From assembly GCA_001598975.1 (NCBI GenBank), contig BBXU01002124.1, positions 1 through 60,013 on the forward strand: a DNA stretch of 60,013 nt, in the 5' to 3' direction. Below are positions 48,417 through 59,909 of this stretch, piece by piece. Source of the DNA: Parachlorella kessleri (taxonomy: Eukaryota; Chlorophyta; Trebouxiophyceae; Chlorellales; Chlorellaceae). Position 1 is the first letter of the stretch. Each line of letters opens with the position of its first letter. Below the pieces are notes generated by a model, which was given only the letters and a program-made list of their open reading frames with translations, had not been told where the DNA came from and did no database searches. A program made the translations under genes and the position numbers.

Positions 48417-51400
48417 ATGCTGGACACCATCGTGCTGGCTGGTAGAAGGAAGAGGAAGGCTGAGGAGCAGCTAGTTCCCTGCAGCACCCCCGTCTTCAGG
48501 GGGTGCAGCTTGGTGTTCTGGCAGCGCTGTCATGCACAACTTGCAGCCAAGCGTGTACAGCAGCTGGGGGGCACAGTGGAGCAGGCTGTCTCGAGATGCA
48601 CCACCCATGTTATCTGCGCGGACTGGCTTCAGGCGGAGGCAGCAGTCTGCTTGCTGCACAACAGCCAAGCCCGCAGGTGAGTTTTGCCTTGTTTTGGTGT
48701 CTAGGAAGTGCATACAGTCTTGGAGTTTGCTAGTATTGTGCACCTGTGCAACCCGGGCATAGCAAGGAGATATCGTGCCGGTCTCGTGGCCTTCCTGCAG
48801 GTCCTGCTGCAGGCCCCGCCAGCTATCCTTCGTAACACAGAGCTGGGTTACGCACTCAATCTTACAGCGTAGCCGCCAGCGGGAGGCCGACTTTGCGCCA
48901 CTAGCGGTTCCTGGCGTGAGAGGCATGTCAATGCTTCCAGCTGTGCCCTGTGACGACCCCGAGCCTCCTGCCACGCCGCCGCTGCAGCCCGAACCAGCAA
49001 CAGCGGGAAGATCTGTAGCTCGAACAGCAGATGTGGGGGCTTCAGCCTCAGGGAAGGCAGGGACAGCTGGGGCAGGCATGGCTGCTGGGGCAGCCGTAAC
49101 AGGGGTCCAGGGGGTGCCGCAGCGAGGGCCAACTCTGACTAGGGAGGAGGCTGCCGGCCGGCCTTTGCTCACAATGCTGACGTACAACTTGTGGTGAGTC
49201 ATCAACACTGTTGGGCGCTCCTGTGTGGCTGTTTACGCTGGCAGCAGGCCAACCTGGTGCAGCCAGTAGGGGAGGGCAATGAGCGCACAATTTACTTAAC
49301 AAGTAAGGTGTTAGCAAGATGAGAAGCAGGGCGCAGGGAAGCGGCTGTGTGCTCGTGTCCTTCCTTTTGCAGTTGGCTTGAGTGCACAAGCCAAGCATTC
49401 GTGTCATCCATGTCCATAGCGAGAAACTTGGCTCTTGTGTTGTCTCTCCTGGGACCCCCCCCCCCCCCAACCCCTTGTCACCGCATGCGTGCGAGCCGCC
49501 TGCAAGCTGCCTGTGCCTCCAGCTGCGGGATCGATGAGCATGAGGCGCCTGACACCTGGCACGGCCGCATGCGGGCCGTGAGTAGGGTCATCGCTGTGGA
49601 GTGCAACTACCCCGACTTCATCACTCTGCAGGTGGGTGGGCCCTGTGGCAGGCAAGCCACCACCATGGCAGGCAGTGGCAAGCGAGCTGCCTGGCGCGTG
49701 CTGTCTGCCAGCGTGCAGTTTTTCCGAGCGCGGGCCTGTCAGCCCTGCTGGCTGGGCAGCCGTGGGTGTCAGTTTCTGAACAGGCTGCACCTCCCAGGCG
49801 GCAGCCTGTAAGCCTGGCCGCAGTGTCCCCCCTGCCGGCGCCTGTCCTGCAGGAGATGAGCCCCGCGTCCCTGGCCTTCTTCAGGGCAGCCCCCTGGTGG
49901 GCCCGCTACACCTACACAGCCGCCCCCGGCGACAGGGCGGCCGCCGCTGGCGGGAAGGGCACGCAGGGCGCCTCTGCCAGCCCTGGTGGCTGCTTCACGC
50001 TGGTGCTGGCCAAGCGGGGCAGCGTGGAGGTGGTGTCCGTCGACTCGCCGCTGCACGTCTTCAGCCGCAGCAAGTGTGGTGTGTGTGGGGCGCGAGTGGT
50101 GAAGCGGATCGAGATTGGTGTTCTTGTGCCGGGCTCACATGCCCAAATTTCTGGCTGCGGCTGGCATTGGTATGGGTATTGAGCAACTTGGGCCGGTGCT
50201 GTGTGTTCCTTTGCTCTAAGTTTGGGTCGAAAGTGGTAGGCCACAGTATTGATATGGCCAAACTGCAGTTTGGTAGACAAGGTCGGTTGTGAAGTGCACC
50301 TGGGGCTTCCTGTTGTGACAAGCCCCAGTGCGTGCAGTGACTCACAGCATCCCTAGTAACGGTCTGCTGACCTGTTTCCTCCTTCCCGCGCATGCAGGCC
50401 GTGACCTGCCCTCCATCAGCGGGCTGGTATCCGGCACCAGCATCCGATTCTCGGGTGCCCACCTGGACTGGTACCAGAGCTCCAAGGCGGAGCAGCAGGA
50501 CATCCGGCAGGCCCAGATGGCGGAGATGCTGGCGGTGGCGACCGCGCAACCAGAGTCAAACCAGTTCCTTGGAGGTGAGTAAGCGAAGAGTGGTGGGAGG
50601 TGAGGTTCAATCGCTAGGGTGCTACTCATCCAAGGTTTTGGAGCAGCGACTGTTCAATGTGTTAGCGCAGCGGCTGGCTGTGCTTTTGTAGACAAGGTGG
50701 GGGAGGAGCTGTCGGGGTTTCGGCTAGAATAGCTATATCAGTTGTGGTTGACACGGGGCGAACAGGGACCCTAAGATCTGCAAGCAGTTGGCGAATGCAA
50801 GCAAGCTATGTCTGCATCGTGCCCTGCCGAACGCCTCGCCCTGCCCCTGCCTTGCAGCCGACGCCCAGTGGCGCAACGAGTACCCCCACCCCACATCCCT
50901 CCTGCCGGCTTACACGGGGCAAGGCGAGGGCTGGTTCGACCTGTGGCCTGCCGGCGGGCCCGTGGGAGACCCCGGGTACACGTTCGACTGCCAGCAGATG
51001 CGCATGCATGGAGGGTCACGGTACCAGGTTAGAGGGGCACCGCACCTGGGGCGGGGTGACTAAGCCTTGCGTAATGAGGCAGCTTGGGGGGTGGCCGGGA
51101 AAGGCATCAACCCTGCATTGGCTGCCCCAGCACTGATGGTGTGATGCTGCTGTTGCCCATGATTTGGGATGCATTGGTGCCAGGTCAACTCATGACTGTG
51201 CTCGAGCATTGCGCGGCGCCCCTCTCTCCCCCTTGCCTCCCACGTGCAAGCGCTGCTGTCACCCTCGCACGAGTCCTACCCGGCGCCTGCCGACACAGTC
51301 CCCCTCTTTTTTCCTGACACTCCCGCCAACCACCTGCTGCAGCACCGGCTGGACCGCATCCTCTGCAAGACCCCCGACTGGGCGGCCGTGGAGGGCGCCG

Positions 51401-51549
51401 CCCGCCTGGTGGGCACCCAGCAGGTGCTGGGCCTTGACGGCCGCGCCCTGGTGCACCGGCCGTACTTGGAGAAGCTGGGGCGCAGCGTGCCGCGGCCGGT
51501 GTTCCCCTCGGACCATTTTGGTGTGCTGGCGGTGTTTGCCAAGAGGTGA
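48417..51549 (+). CDS. BRCT domain fused to TDP2-like EEP phosphodiesterase
   Basis: A probable nuclear DNA-repair enzyme, possibly removing tyrosyl adducts left by topoisomerase. Exons: 48417-48676, 48801-49193, 49523-49631, 49853-50078, 50398-50574, 50858-51027, 51343-51549. They give 513 aa with consistent phases. An N-terminal basic patch (GRRKRKAEEQ) could be a nuclear signal. Residues ~28-115 form a BRCT domain: FRGCSLVFWQRC, LGGTVEQAVSRCTTHVICAD, then LSFVTQSWVTHSILQ with the invariant Trp. A Pro/Ala-rich linker of ~90 residues follows. The EEP domain has LTMLTYN (Asn ligand), PDFITLQE (Glu ~255, split by an intron after LQ), HRLDRIL (446 on) and PSDHFGV (Asp502-His503). The usual GDxN is GADAQ at 388-392, so Asp390 is kept but Asn is Gln. 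The join after LTYNL (49193/49523) is the least certain. SDHFG and TYN favour TDP2, but other EEP families remain possible. Confidence 0.75.
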
Positions 51550-52717
51550 CCGAGAAGGGAGCGAATGACAAACAACAAAAAGTAGAGGAGAGTGGAATAG
51601 AAATGCATTGGACAAATTCAAGTGGTGGCCAGCTGCGGGACCTGCTCCTGCTGTTGCAAGGAGGCGAGCCGCCAAGGGCTGATGGGCTTGGTAGAGCATT
51701 ATATGTCAGGCTCAGGGTGTGGGTATTGTGCAGGTCTATTTGTGAGATACGTGGGTGGCTTGCCGGCTACGTTTGAGGGCCCCTGTACAGCGAACCAAGG
51801 TGTACTGGGCTCAAATTAGGTATGCGCTTTGTGGGGGAGTATTGACAGTTGTACCTGCTTGCTTGGAGCTCTACCGGGAGTGGCTGCCATGTATACTGAC
51901 TGCGTTTCATCTGCTGCTACATGTTGGCATATGTGGGATTGCTTCGGGTTAACGCAGCTACCTGCCAGAAGGGTGAGCCTAGTTTTGAGCAGAGTGAGGC
52001 TCGGATGGTGGTATGCAGCCGGTTGGCTGTGCATCAACCGACTCTGGAGTTTATAGCAACACTAAGAGCAAGCACAAGCACTAAAGGCAAAAGTATACAC
52101 GTTTCCGCGGAATTCTGCCGATTTGGGGCCACTAGGCATAAAATACGCTGCGCCCATTGCGGGCGTACTTCGGCGGATCGGGGCCCCGGGGGATGTCCTA
52201 ACAGACCCCCCCCCTCCTTTAGTCAACTTCAGGTCACCTCCTGAACTCAAAAATTTCCCGTGCAACTAGGCGTATGTAATTGCGTCAGTGGCCACCTTGA
52301 TTGGTCCAGGTTCGCCATGAAGCTCGCTTAGGGCTTGGAGCAGATGCCACCTCGACTGCTGTAGCATAGCGCTGGTGAGGTGATCAAAGCAACTAGTCCA
52401 ATCGATCTGCAACTTCGCAACGTGCTCCAATTGGCAAACTGAAGACATGTAGCTAGTCCCGTGGATTTGAACTTTCTTAGCAAGGTACTACTGACCCCGT
52501 CGCAATTGTCCAGGTCGTCCCCTCGGGACGTCGGGGACGTGAGGTAACACCAACATCGCCACTGGTTGCCCCCTTCCCTTGACGCTTGGCTCAGGAGGCG
52601 AGCCACAGTGGGACAAGCTGGTGGAAGCCTATGCCAGAGTTGGGCGCAAAACAGCCTAGCAGTAGGCTCCTCCTCCTTGTCGCCGACAGCGGCCCAGCAG
52701 GGAGAGGTGAGCAATAG
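51550..52717. other. Intergenic region before the GT61 gene
   Basis: The BRCT-EEP 3' untranslated region and upstream region of GT61. A C-rich run lies near 52204-52216. The missing GT61 start codon must lie in an exon here or just beyond, but I could not define it. Minus-strand frames at 52062-52265 and 52328-52714 have no recognisable family and no good splice context. Confidence 0.4.
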
Positions 52718-55700
52718 GCTGACCGGAGGCTGCTCACACTAGGCTTCCCTGCCTCTGTGTCACGTTTACCCCTGGCGTTTCCTGCCATTCCTCCCTTGCG
52801 GGCCGCGGTACCAGTCCTGCTTGCCACCACCGCTGTCCAACTCCAAGCACAACATGCAGGTCTCCACCTTAACTACTCCTGCGCAGGAGGGCGAGGAGCA
52901 TGCAGCTGGGTTGCGCCTGTGGCCCTGCTCCTGCTGCTGGCCCCGGCGCTGTTAGCCTTGCTATCTTACAATGCAGCCTACAAGCTGCCCAGACAGCTAG
53001 CCACGCTGGGGCCTGCTGTGCCCCGGAGCCTGCTCCAAGCAGTCGGCGAACCCGGCAGGACGGACTTGCCTGGAGAGCAGCTGGTTACACTGGAGGAGAG
53101 CGACCACGCAGTGAGTAATGGCTTCCTAAACAACACTCCGTAATTGCACCATGGCAATCTCAGGTCCTGGATGCATTGCATGTCTTAGCATGGGGTAATG
53201 CCTGGGGCCGGGACAGGACAGCTGGCATGGACGACGCCAAGTGCATCGTCCCTGGCGGCTGCTGGCTGGGCAGGTGGAAGGTGTGGGGCTCGCGCCTGGT
53301 GTCCTGGGAATATGTGAGGCGCACATCACGGCTCACCTCTGTCATTGGCAGTCCCTGCATCTGTGCACGCCTGCCCGTTGGCTCCCAGCACCGTACAGCC
53401 AGACTGCCGCATACCCAGACTGCCAGGGTCCATCTCCGGACAGGCCTTGCACAGACCTAGGCAGGTGCGAGGGCACGGATGAGCAGATACTCAAAGCAAA
53501 CACCCCCTTGGCTGCCCCTGCGTGCCTGCAGTGCTCTGACGCTCCCACGGCTACAGAGCGTGTCTGCAACTACAAGTCTTTGGTGCTGTATGATGGCCGG
53601 CTGTACTATATGAGCAGCAGTGAGTCGATGCCACTCTCTGGCTTGTGCAGCTGGCCCCTCTTGCTGGACACATACTGTCGTCCTCACATCTCTGCAGACA
53701 CACTCCCCCATCACCACAACGCAGGCTTGGCCTGGTCATCAAGAGCAATGCCTCCATACCAGGCTAGAGCCAAAATAGGAGGACCCCACAGGCCTTCCTT
53801 TCCTGGTCTGCTGCTGCTGCAGACCCCCGGGTGCGGATACCTGGAGTAGACATGTTGTACGGGCGCTGGTACAAGGGGCCTGGCATAGATATGGAAGCGC
53901 TGTTTGGGGTGGGCCACGGGCTGGAGGTGGTCTCTCCAGCTGCCTTGCCCTGGGCGGGAGGCAGCAACATCACAACCCCCATAAAGGTCAGTGTGCCTGG
54001 GGGCTGGAGCAGCAGGCTGGCCGACGTGAGGGATCAGTATTAGAGCACCGTGCGTTGCTCTGGTGAGTTGGCAGTGCACAGCATGGCGTGGCAGTGTGCG
54101 TGCGCTTTGGTGTCCCCACCACAAGATCACACCGGCTGCGTGGTGGCTGCCTACCTGTGGCAGCAAGGACGCACCAGGTTCTTCTGATCAGATTCCGCTG
54201 ATCAAAAGGGGTGTCAAGTGGTGCAGGCCCGGGTGCTGGACAATGTGTACCTGTGGGACGCCAGGATGGCCAACAACATGGGTCACGCTCTGGGAGAGGA
54301 GGTGGGTGACGACTAATGCTCTTTAGGAACTCCCAAGCCTGCTAAATCTGCTCGCCCAAGTGCTGTGAGACTGGTGCGCTTTGGCTTGTTAAGGGGTGGG
54401 CTGGCCGCAGAGAAGTCCGTGGCATTACCTAGGTACGGCCTGGCTTCTGACCTGCCGTTCATGACTTGGCTGCAGGTGATGACCTTCCAGAACTCCCTCT
54501 GCCAGCACCTAGGTAAGAAGCCCGCAGGAGCTGCGCTCAGAAGTGAGATAGGATACCTGCGCTTGCGTGCTTGGGTTCTGTCGGTAGGAGTTGGTGCCCC
54601 TTGGCCACCTGCCAATTTGTCAACAACCAGGCAGAAAAGGCATATCCCCATTTCAAGCATGCCTGCCTGGGTTAATCCAGGCGTTGTGGACTGCTCCTGC
54701 CCCGATGCAGGGGCCTTAGCCGACTGTTGTCCTATTCAGTAGGTGTTTTCAGCATGGTATGGGCCGACCGAGCAAAGATGTCTACACCACTTGCTTTGAA
54801 CGCATCCACAGCACAGGCTGCTGCTGTGGGAAGCGTGATTGGCCGGTTGTCAATGCCCACCTTCCCTGTAGGCTCCTGCACCTACTCCCAGCGGCTGAAA
54901 GCCCACATTTTCCTGCTGGACACCTCACGGGTGCTCAAGCCCATCAATGAGACGCTGGGCAGCTGCATGAGCAGGCAGCCAGTGCTCAGCCTGAGCCAGT
55001 GGTCTGGACTGGGCGGCGGGAAGGTAAGTTGGACTGGGCAGGGGGCCATGGGCTGGGCAGAAAAGCTGTCACCTGGGGGCACAATGGCAGCACCTTGCGT
55101 CTCTGCTTTGCAGGCTCAAAGAGTGCAGCCCGCCCTTGGGCATTGCAGTGCACTGGCAGCGTCATTCCCTGCATGGGGTAAGTCTCCTGCCGCTGGTAAG
55201 AACCCTCGGAAGTCTTGAAGCGCTCACCACAGCGTGTGAGGCTGGGTGCCTAACCAAGAATGGCATGTGGGGGTTCTTGCAGGAACTTGTGCTGCTGAGG
55301 AACGTCACTGCTGGTATCGGGCCAGACTGCCGGGCCAATGGGGACTGTGGGAAGGGGTAAGCCTGCCCCGGGGCCTGGCCCCTTGTTGCTTGCTTGACCA
55401 ACGGTTGGAGCAGGGTCTCAGTCCCAGTTGTTTACCCAAATGAAGGCCACTCTTGTTGGCTCTTCAGTTGCGCAGGGAGGGGCCATTGCCGCGTGTTTTT
55501 AGGTGTGGCAGGCAGGCAGCTTTCAACCCACAGCACTGCTGCATGGAGGCCCCAAGGCTCGCCCGAGATTTGACAAGTGCTGCCCCTGGCTTTCGCCGCT
55601 GACTGCAGCAAAACCCCGAAGCGCACGCAGCGTATGTCGCAGCAGGCCATTGCAACCTACCGCCAGCGCATCGCGGACTGCATGGGCTTTGATGCGCAGG

Positions 55701-58194
55701 CGGTGGCCTCGCTCAACCCCGTGCGGGTGGTGGTGCTAGACAGGTGGGCCAAACAATGGAAGACTAGATTGCTAGGGCAGTGAGGGGCAAGTGGGGGCAC
55801 ACTGAGGGCTTGCCAGACCTCAGACACTTGGTGGCTTGCTTACCAGGAGGACAATCCAGCTGCCTTGCGCTGCGCTGCACCCAGGCACAGGGCACTCATA
55901 GCCTGAAGGTAAAATTGCGATTGTCCATATAATCTCATAGCCTTGGCCTTTCTTGCTGTGAAGTTCGCCTCCAGCCCTGCATTGGCAGCAGGCGCTCCCA
56001 GGGCCTCCTACCTTCACGACCAAGCAAGCATTGGGGGCCTGCAACATCTCCTTAGCCACCCACCTCACCCCATGCCTTGTACTAGTCTCGTCTAGACTAA
56101 TCCCGTCTTACAGCTTCCCACCACCACCCTTGCGGGTCAGTCACAACCTTGTCACACCTCACCCCATGCCGTTGCACTGCAGGCTGTACGAGAGCGCGCG
56201 GCACTTCCTCAACATCCGCTCCATGGAGCAGCGCATCAGGCAGCTGCTGCCCGATGCGGACGTGCAGGTCGTGTACATGGAGGTGAGGCAGCGCCCTCCT
56301 GGTACTGGGAGCTTATCATGGCGGCTTGGGGGCGCCCCTGGCAGCGCACCTAGTTCTACTTTGGAGCCTCTGGTTGAATGCACTGTGCTGAATGCTGGCT
56401 AAGGCGCCCTTGTCCACGCTTGGCTGAAGGACTGAAAGAATGTCCTGGGTGCTGCGGTGCTGTGGGTTCACTGCAAACCAGTGCATGCCCTGAAAGGACA
56501 TGGTACTTGGCTGCACAGCCCTGCAATGCCCGAACTTGCTCATTCCCTAATGTTCTGTGCCCCACCAGTTGGGCTTCCTCCCAGTCCTTACCCCCCACCC
56601 TCGCCCCTGACAACCACCCCACCCCGCCTCCCCGCAGGTCCTGCCCATCGAGCAGCAGATGCAAGTGGTTGCCAGCGCCTCTATCCTGCTTATGATGCAT
56701 GGGGCAGCGCTGGGCTTCTGGCCTTTCCTGCCGCGCAAGGCGGTGGCCATACACGTGGTGCCCCACCCTGACAGCGACCCGGTCCAAGCCTGGGGCCACC
56801 GCATGGTGGGTGCTGTGTGACAAGCCTGCTGTGCATGATGAGCCCTGCAGCTGCACGAAGAGCCGAGGACTCCTGCTCCTGTCTGGAGAATGCATGACAA
56901 GCCTTCTAGCTCCGAGTGCCTTTGGCCTGACTTGTTACAAATGACTTTGCTGCTGCTGGGAATCGCCTAGCCAGTTGAAGCCAAGGCACGACAACTGCTT
57001 GCCGGCAAGGTTTGACCCATATGCTGCCAGCCTGCGGTTAAGCATGCAGCATGCTCCAACACCTTGCTAAAACTATCTTCTCTTTCCGTCCAGGCCTGGG
57101 ACCTGGCATTCGCCAACATCACAGCGGTGCCCCTGACCAACCGCAAGGCAGAGCGGCTGCGGTACCGCCTCCACGACTTTGCCAACCACCCCCACTTCAG
57201 GAAGCTGTCCGAGTGAGTTGTGGCAGGGCAGGACCAGGGTCGCCGAGGCCGTACTGGCATCTTGCCCCGCGGCCTTCCCTGAACCCTCGCAGAGCCGCTT
57301 CTGGCGGCGCCTTTGTTTCTAGTGTCATAAAGCGCATGACAGCCTGTTTGTGACAGCAAGCGATTGCATGCTGTGCTGTTACTCCTCTACGCTGTGTGGC
57401 GGAAGAGCCAGCAGCCGGCCAGTTGAGCTGCTGCGCCCACCGGCCCGGTAGCCTGCTGTGCTCTTACTGTCTGCTTCCCCGTTGCCCGGCTGCGCTGTCA
57501 CTGCAGTGAGGACCGCCTGGCATTGCTGGAGCGCGGCAAGTGCCCTGAGGGGGCGCCCTTTGCCACCTACTGCAGCATGCACATCATGCGCAAGCATGTG
57601 AGTGTGCGGGCGGGGTGCACGGGTGGGGCTGGGGGCGAATGCAAGGCGGCCGGCTGGCTGGCCAGTTTACTGAACACCGTGCGGGCGGCGGGCGGTGTTG
57701 CTTGTACCAAGCTTGAGTGGCAGTTGCACCTGCTTTCGGGGCCCATGTTGAGTTCTCTTTAGAAGAACCGCGTACAGCAGGGCGGCCCTTGGCGGCCACT
57801 TGGTGAGGGTGACTAGCCCTCGCTGCACTGGCTCCCTCCCTGTCAGCTTGCGGAGGGGTACCGTGTTCGCCAGGTGCAGATACAGGACAGGCCGCGAACG
57901 GGGACACATACCTCCTTTGCTCGCTCACTTGTACCAAGTAGTGGTGGCGCAACTGTGACACGAAGCACCTGATGTAGCCGGTGGCCTGCCGTGATCTGCT
58001 GGCTGATCATGCCATTGCAGGTTGACCTAGACTTGGAGTTGGACCACCTGGAGGAGGTCATGGGGGAGGCCATGGACTCCCTGCTGGCCAAGTTCAGCCC
58101 TGAGGAGACGGCTCACCTTGCTTGGCGGCGGCAGCACCAGGGGCAGGGCGGGGAGTCGTCTGAGCTGCCATCAAGCCGAGGCTCTGAATCCTGA
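52718..58194 (+). CDS. GT61 (DUF563) glycosyltransferase, membrane-anchored
   Basis: A probable Golgi glycosyltransferase of family GT61, whose plant members add xylose or arabinose; substrate unknown. Supported exons: ~52718-53110 (N-terminal anchor VAPVALLLLLAPALLALLSY), 53164-53280, 53532-53619, 53823-53986, 54227-54301, 54476-54512, ~54740-55023 (splicing unclear), ~55115-55360 (unclear), 55609-55743, 56183-56282, 56638-56805, 57094-57212, 57507-57597, 58021-58194. Key segments are CIVPGGCWLGRWK, CNYKSLVLYDGRLYYMS, VLDNVYLWDARMANNMGHALGEE, TTCFERIHSTG, SARHFLNIRSMEQRI and VVYMEVLPIEQQMQVVASA. The hallmark is LLMMHGAALGFWPFLP. The frame open at 52718 has no ATG, so a first exon is missing from my model. 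In 54740-55360 two frames compete. The CFER segment and its neighbour are joined only if an unusual splice or another exon is used. The C-terminal half is secure. Confidence 0.78.
56062..56170. repeat. Short dispersed element, copy 2 (GT61 intron)
   Basis: The 15-mer ACCTCACCCCATGCC occurs at 56062-56076 and 56156-56170. It brackets ~79 bases whose right half matches copy 1 at 8329-8413: GTCTTACAGCTT, then CTTGCGGGTCAGTCACAA, then CTTGTCACACCT. The pair of 15-mers looks like a target-site duplication. The left part has an imperfect inverted repeat (AGTCT...AGACT). It lies 12 bases before the acceptor of the 56183 exon. Confidence 0.65.
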
Positions 58195-59731
58195 GGGGGT
58201 GCCGACAGACAGTGCGAGGATGGGGGCGATGATGGTCCTGCCTAGTAGGGGGTTCTGGGTGGGAGGGAGTCATGAAAGGGGCGATGTGTGCCAGCCGACT
58301 TTGAGAGCGGGCATGGGGGTGCTGGAAAGGCAGCTGGCCGGGAGGATGCCTGGGATGCGATACATCTAGTTGCAATTGTTCTTCTACCCCTTCAGCGCCA
58401 GGTGTGCCTTCACTTACTTCACCTGGAGTGTGACCTCCTCGGACCCCCTGACCTCCACATGCCTTCCTTGCCTTTTCAACTGAGTGGCAGTGACCCAAGC
58501 AGGCAACCTCTCCGTCCGGTGTTAGGCTGCTAGTGTGGCCGACTCCGCCGTGTTGTCGAACGTGGCTGATGCGTTGAGCCCTGTTACTTGAGCCTCAGCA
58601 AGCTTTGCTGCCAGGTTGTATGGTCTATACTTGCTCTCAAGCGATGACCCAAGTAGACGAGTCCCCCCCCCCCCCCCCTAGTGGTTGCGTTAGTGAATCA
58701 GTTCAGTATGCATGACCTGTCAAATGACTGTGGGAAGACCCCAAAAGCCACGTATCACAACCTGATTCTATGAACCACCTCAACTCCGAACCATCAGCCT
58801 TGACCCTGGGTAGGCGCATGACATTTTCAGTCAGGGGTGGGCAGTCCTCCAGTTTTAGTCCCCGCTCACAGATCAGTTTGGAGTCGGGCGGCCCTTGCAT
58901 TGAGCCAGTCTGCAACATGTCAGTTACCGGTGACCAGCCAGGGAGTATTATTATTATTCTTACAATGCGTGCCATGCTAGGCATAGCCGCAGATGTGTGT
59001 GTTTTGCGTATAAGCAAAGTTGACAGCAGGGTGTTAGACAGCATGCAGGCCACGCCGTACCAGACAGGGAGTGGTTAGCCCATGCTGCAGGCATCTGTCA
59101 GCGGGATTTGGAGGGGATAGTCAGCACTCGCAGCAGGGCGCTATCGATTCCCACGATCAGTCAGCAGAGCGAGAGGCAGGGGTTGCATTTCCTCTTGTTT
59201 TGCACCGCGCAGAATTCCCTGGACCTACGTCCTCCACTGCAGCTTTGAACACTGCTGGGGACGGACCTAGGCGCCAACCTTTCTGAGACAGGCCGACAGC
59301 GTGGGAGTATGCACGAAGAGAACGTTCCCAACCTCGCGCACATATTGTTACAGCGCAGAGGGCTTCGAAAGGTTAGAGCCCCGCGGTAAAAGCATGGGTA
59401 AAAGGAAGGCTGAACAAAGTATCATACGTGCATGATGCACACACCTGCTAGTTCCCAACGGCCTCATCAATGGAACTTTCGGGGCACACAAATAATTGCA
59501 GGCGACGGGGCCAAGGGTTCTTACAGGCGGCTCGCCCTTGAGGTAGGCTACAACAATCAAACGCTATGTGCTGAAGGTTGGCTGGGCCTGCCCTTGGGGT
59601 CATTACTGCTTCCCATAACCTGGACTCCCTGAGCCTGGACACCACAACAGTACCTTTTTGTCTTTTACGACCAATCGGTGAGGTTGTGCCCACAGTGCTC
59701 AACCCAGACTAGCTATTCCTTTGGCATGCAG
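58195..59731. other. Intergenic region right of GT61; possible small 5' exons near 59400
   Basis: GT61 3' untranslated region, a 16-base C run (58663-58678) and a short TTATTATTATT tract near 58948. An ATG at 59394 starts MGKRKAEQ and is followed by a possible donor (A|GTATCA). A phase-compatible exon at ~59503-59540 would read DGAKGSYRRLALE before GTAGGC. These could be first exons of the gene at 59732, but I cannot join them to it. Opposed frames at 58703-59053 (-) and 58770-59078 (+) have no recognisable family. Confidence 0.35.
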
Positions 59732-59909
59732 CTCTGGTAACAGGGACAGCGTTATATCAGCCAGGGAGGAAGCGCTGGCGGCCTACAAGGTAGCGCTGGC
59801 CGCACTAGATGAGGCGCTGGCCGCCAAAGATGAGGCTTTGGCCGCCAAAGATGAGGCTCTGGCACTGTCGCAGGCACTAGAGGCCGCAAGGCGTGTTGCA
59901 AGGGACCGG
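59732..59909 (+). CDS. Coiled-coil protein, internal exon of a gene running off the window
   Basis: One frame stays open here and ends at a GTGAGT donor (59910). It reads REEALAAYKVALAALDEALA, then two more DEALAAK-type units, then SQALEAARRVARDR. The Ala/Leu/Glu pattern with heptad spacing predicts a strong coiled coil. The DNA contains three near-copies of a 21-base unit (GATGAGGCGCTGGCCGCCAAA and variants) at ~59808-59860, so the repeat grew by tandem duplication. The acceptor may be at 59731 or 59695; both give the same frame. The start codon and the rest of the gene are not visible. I recognise no family. Confidence 0.55.
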
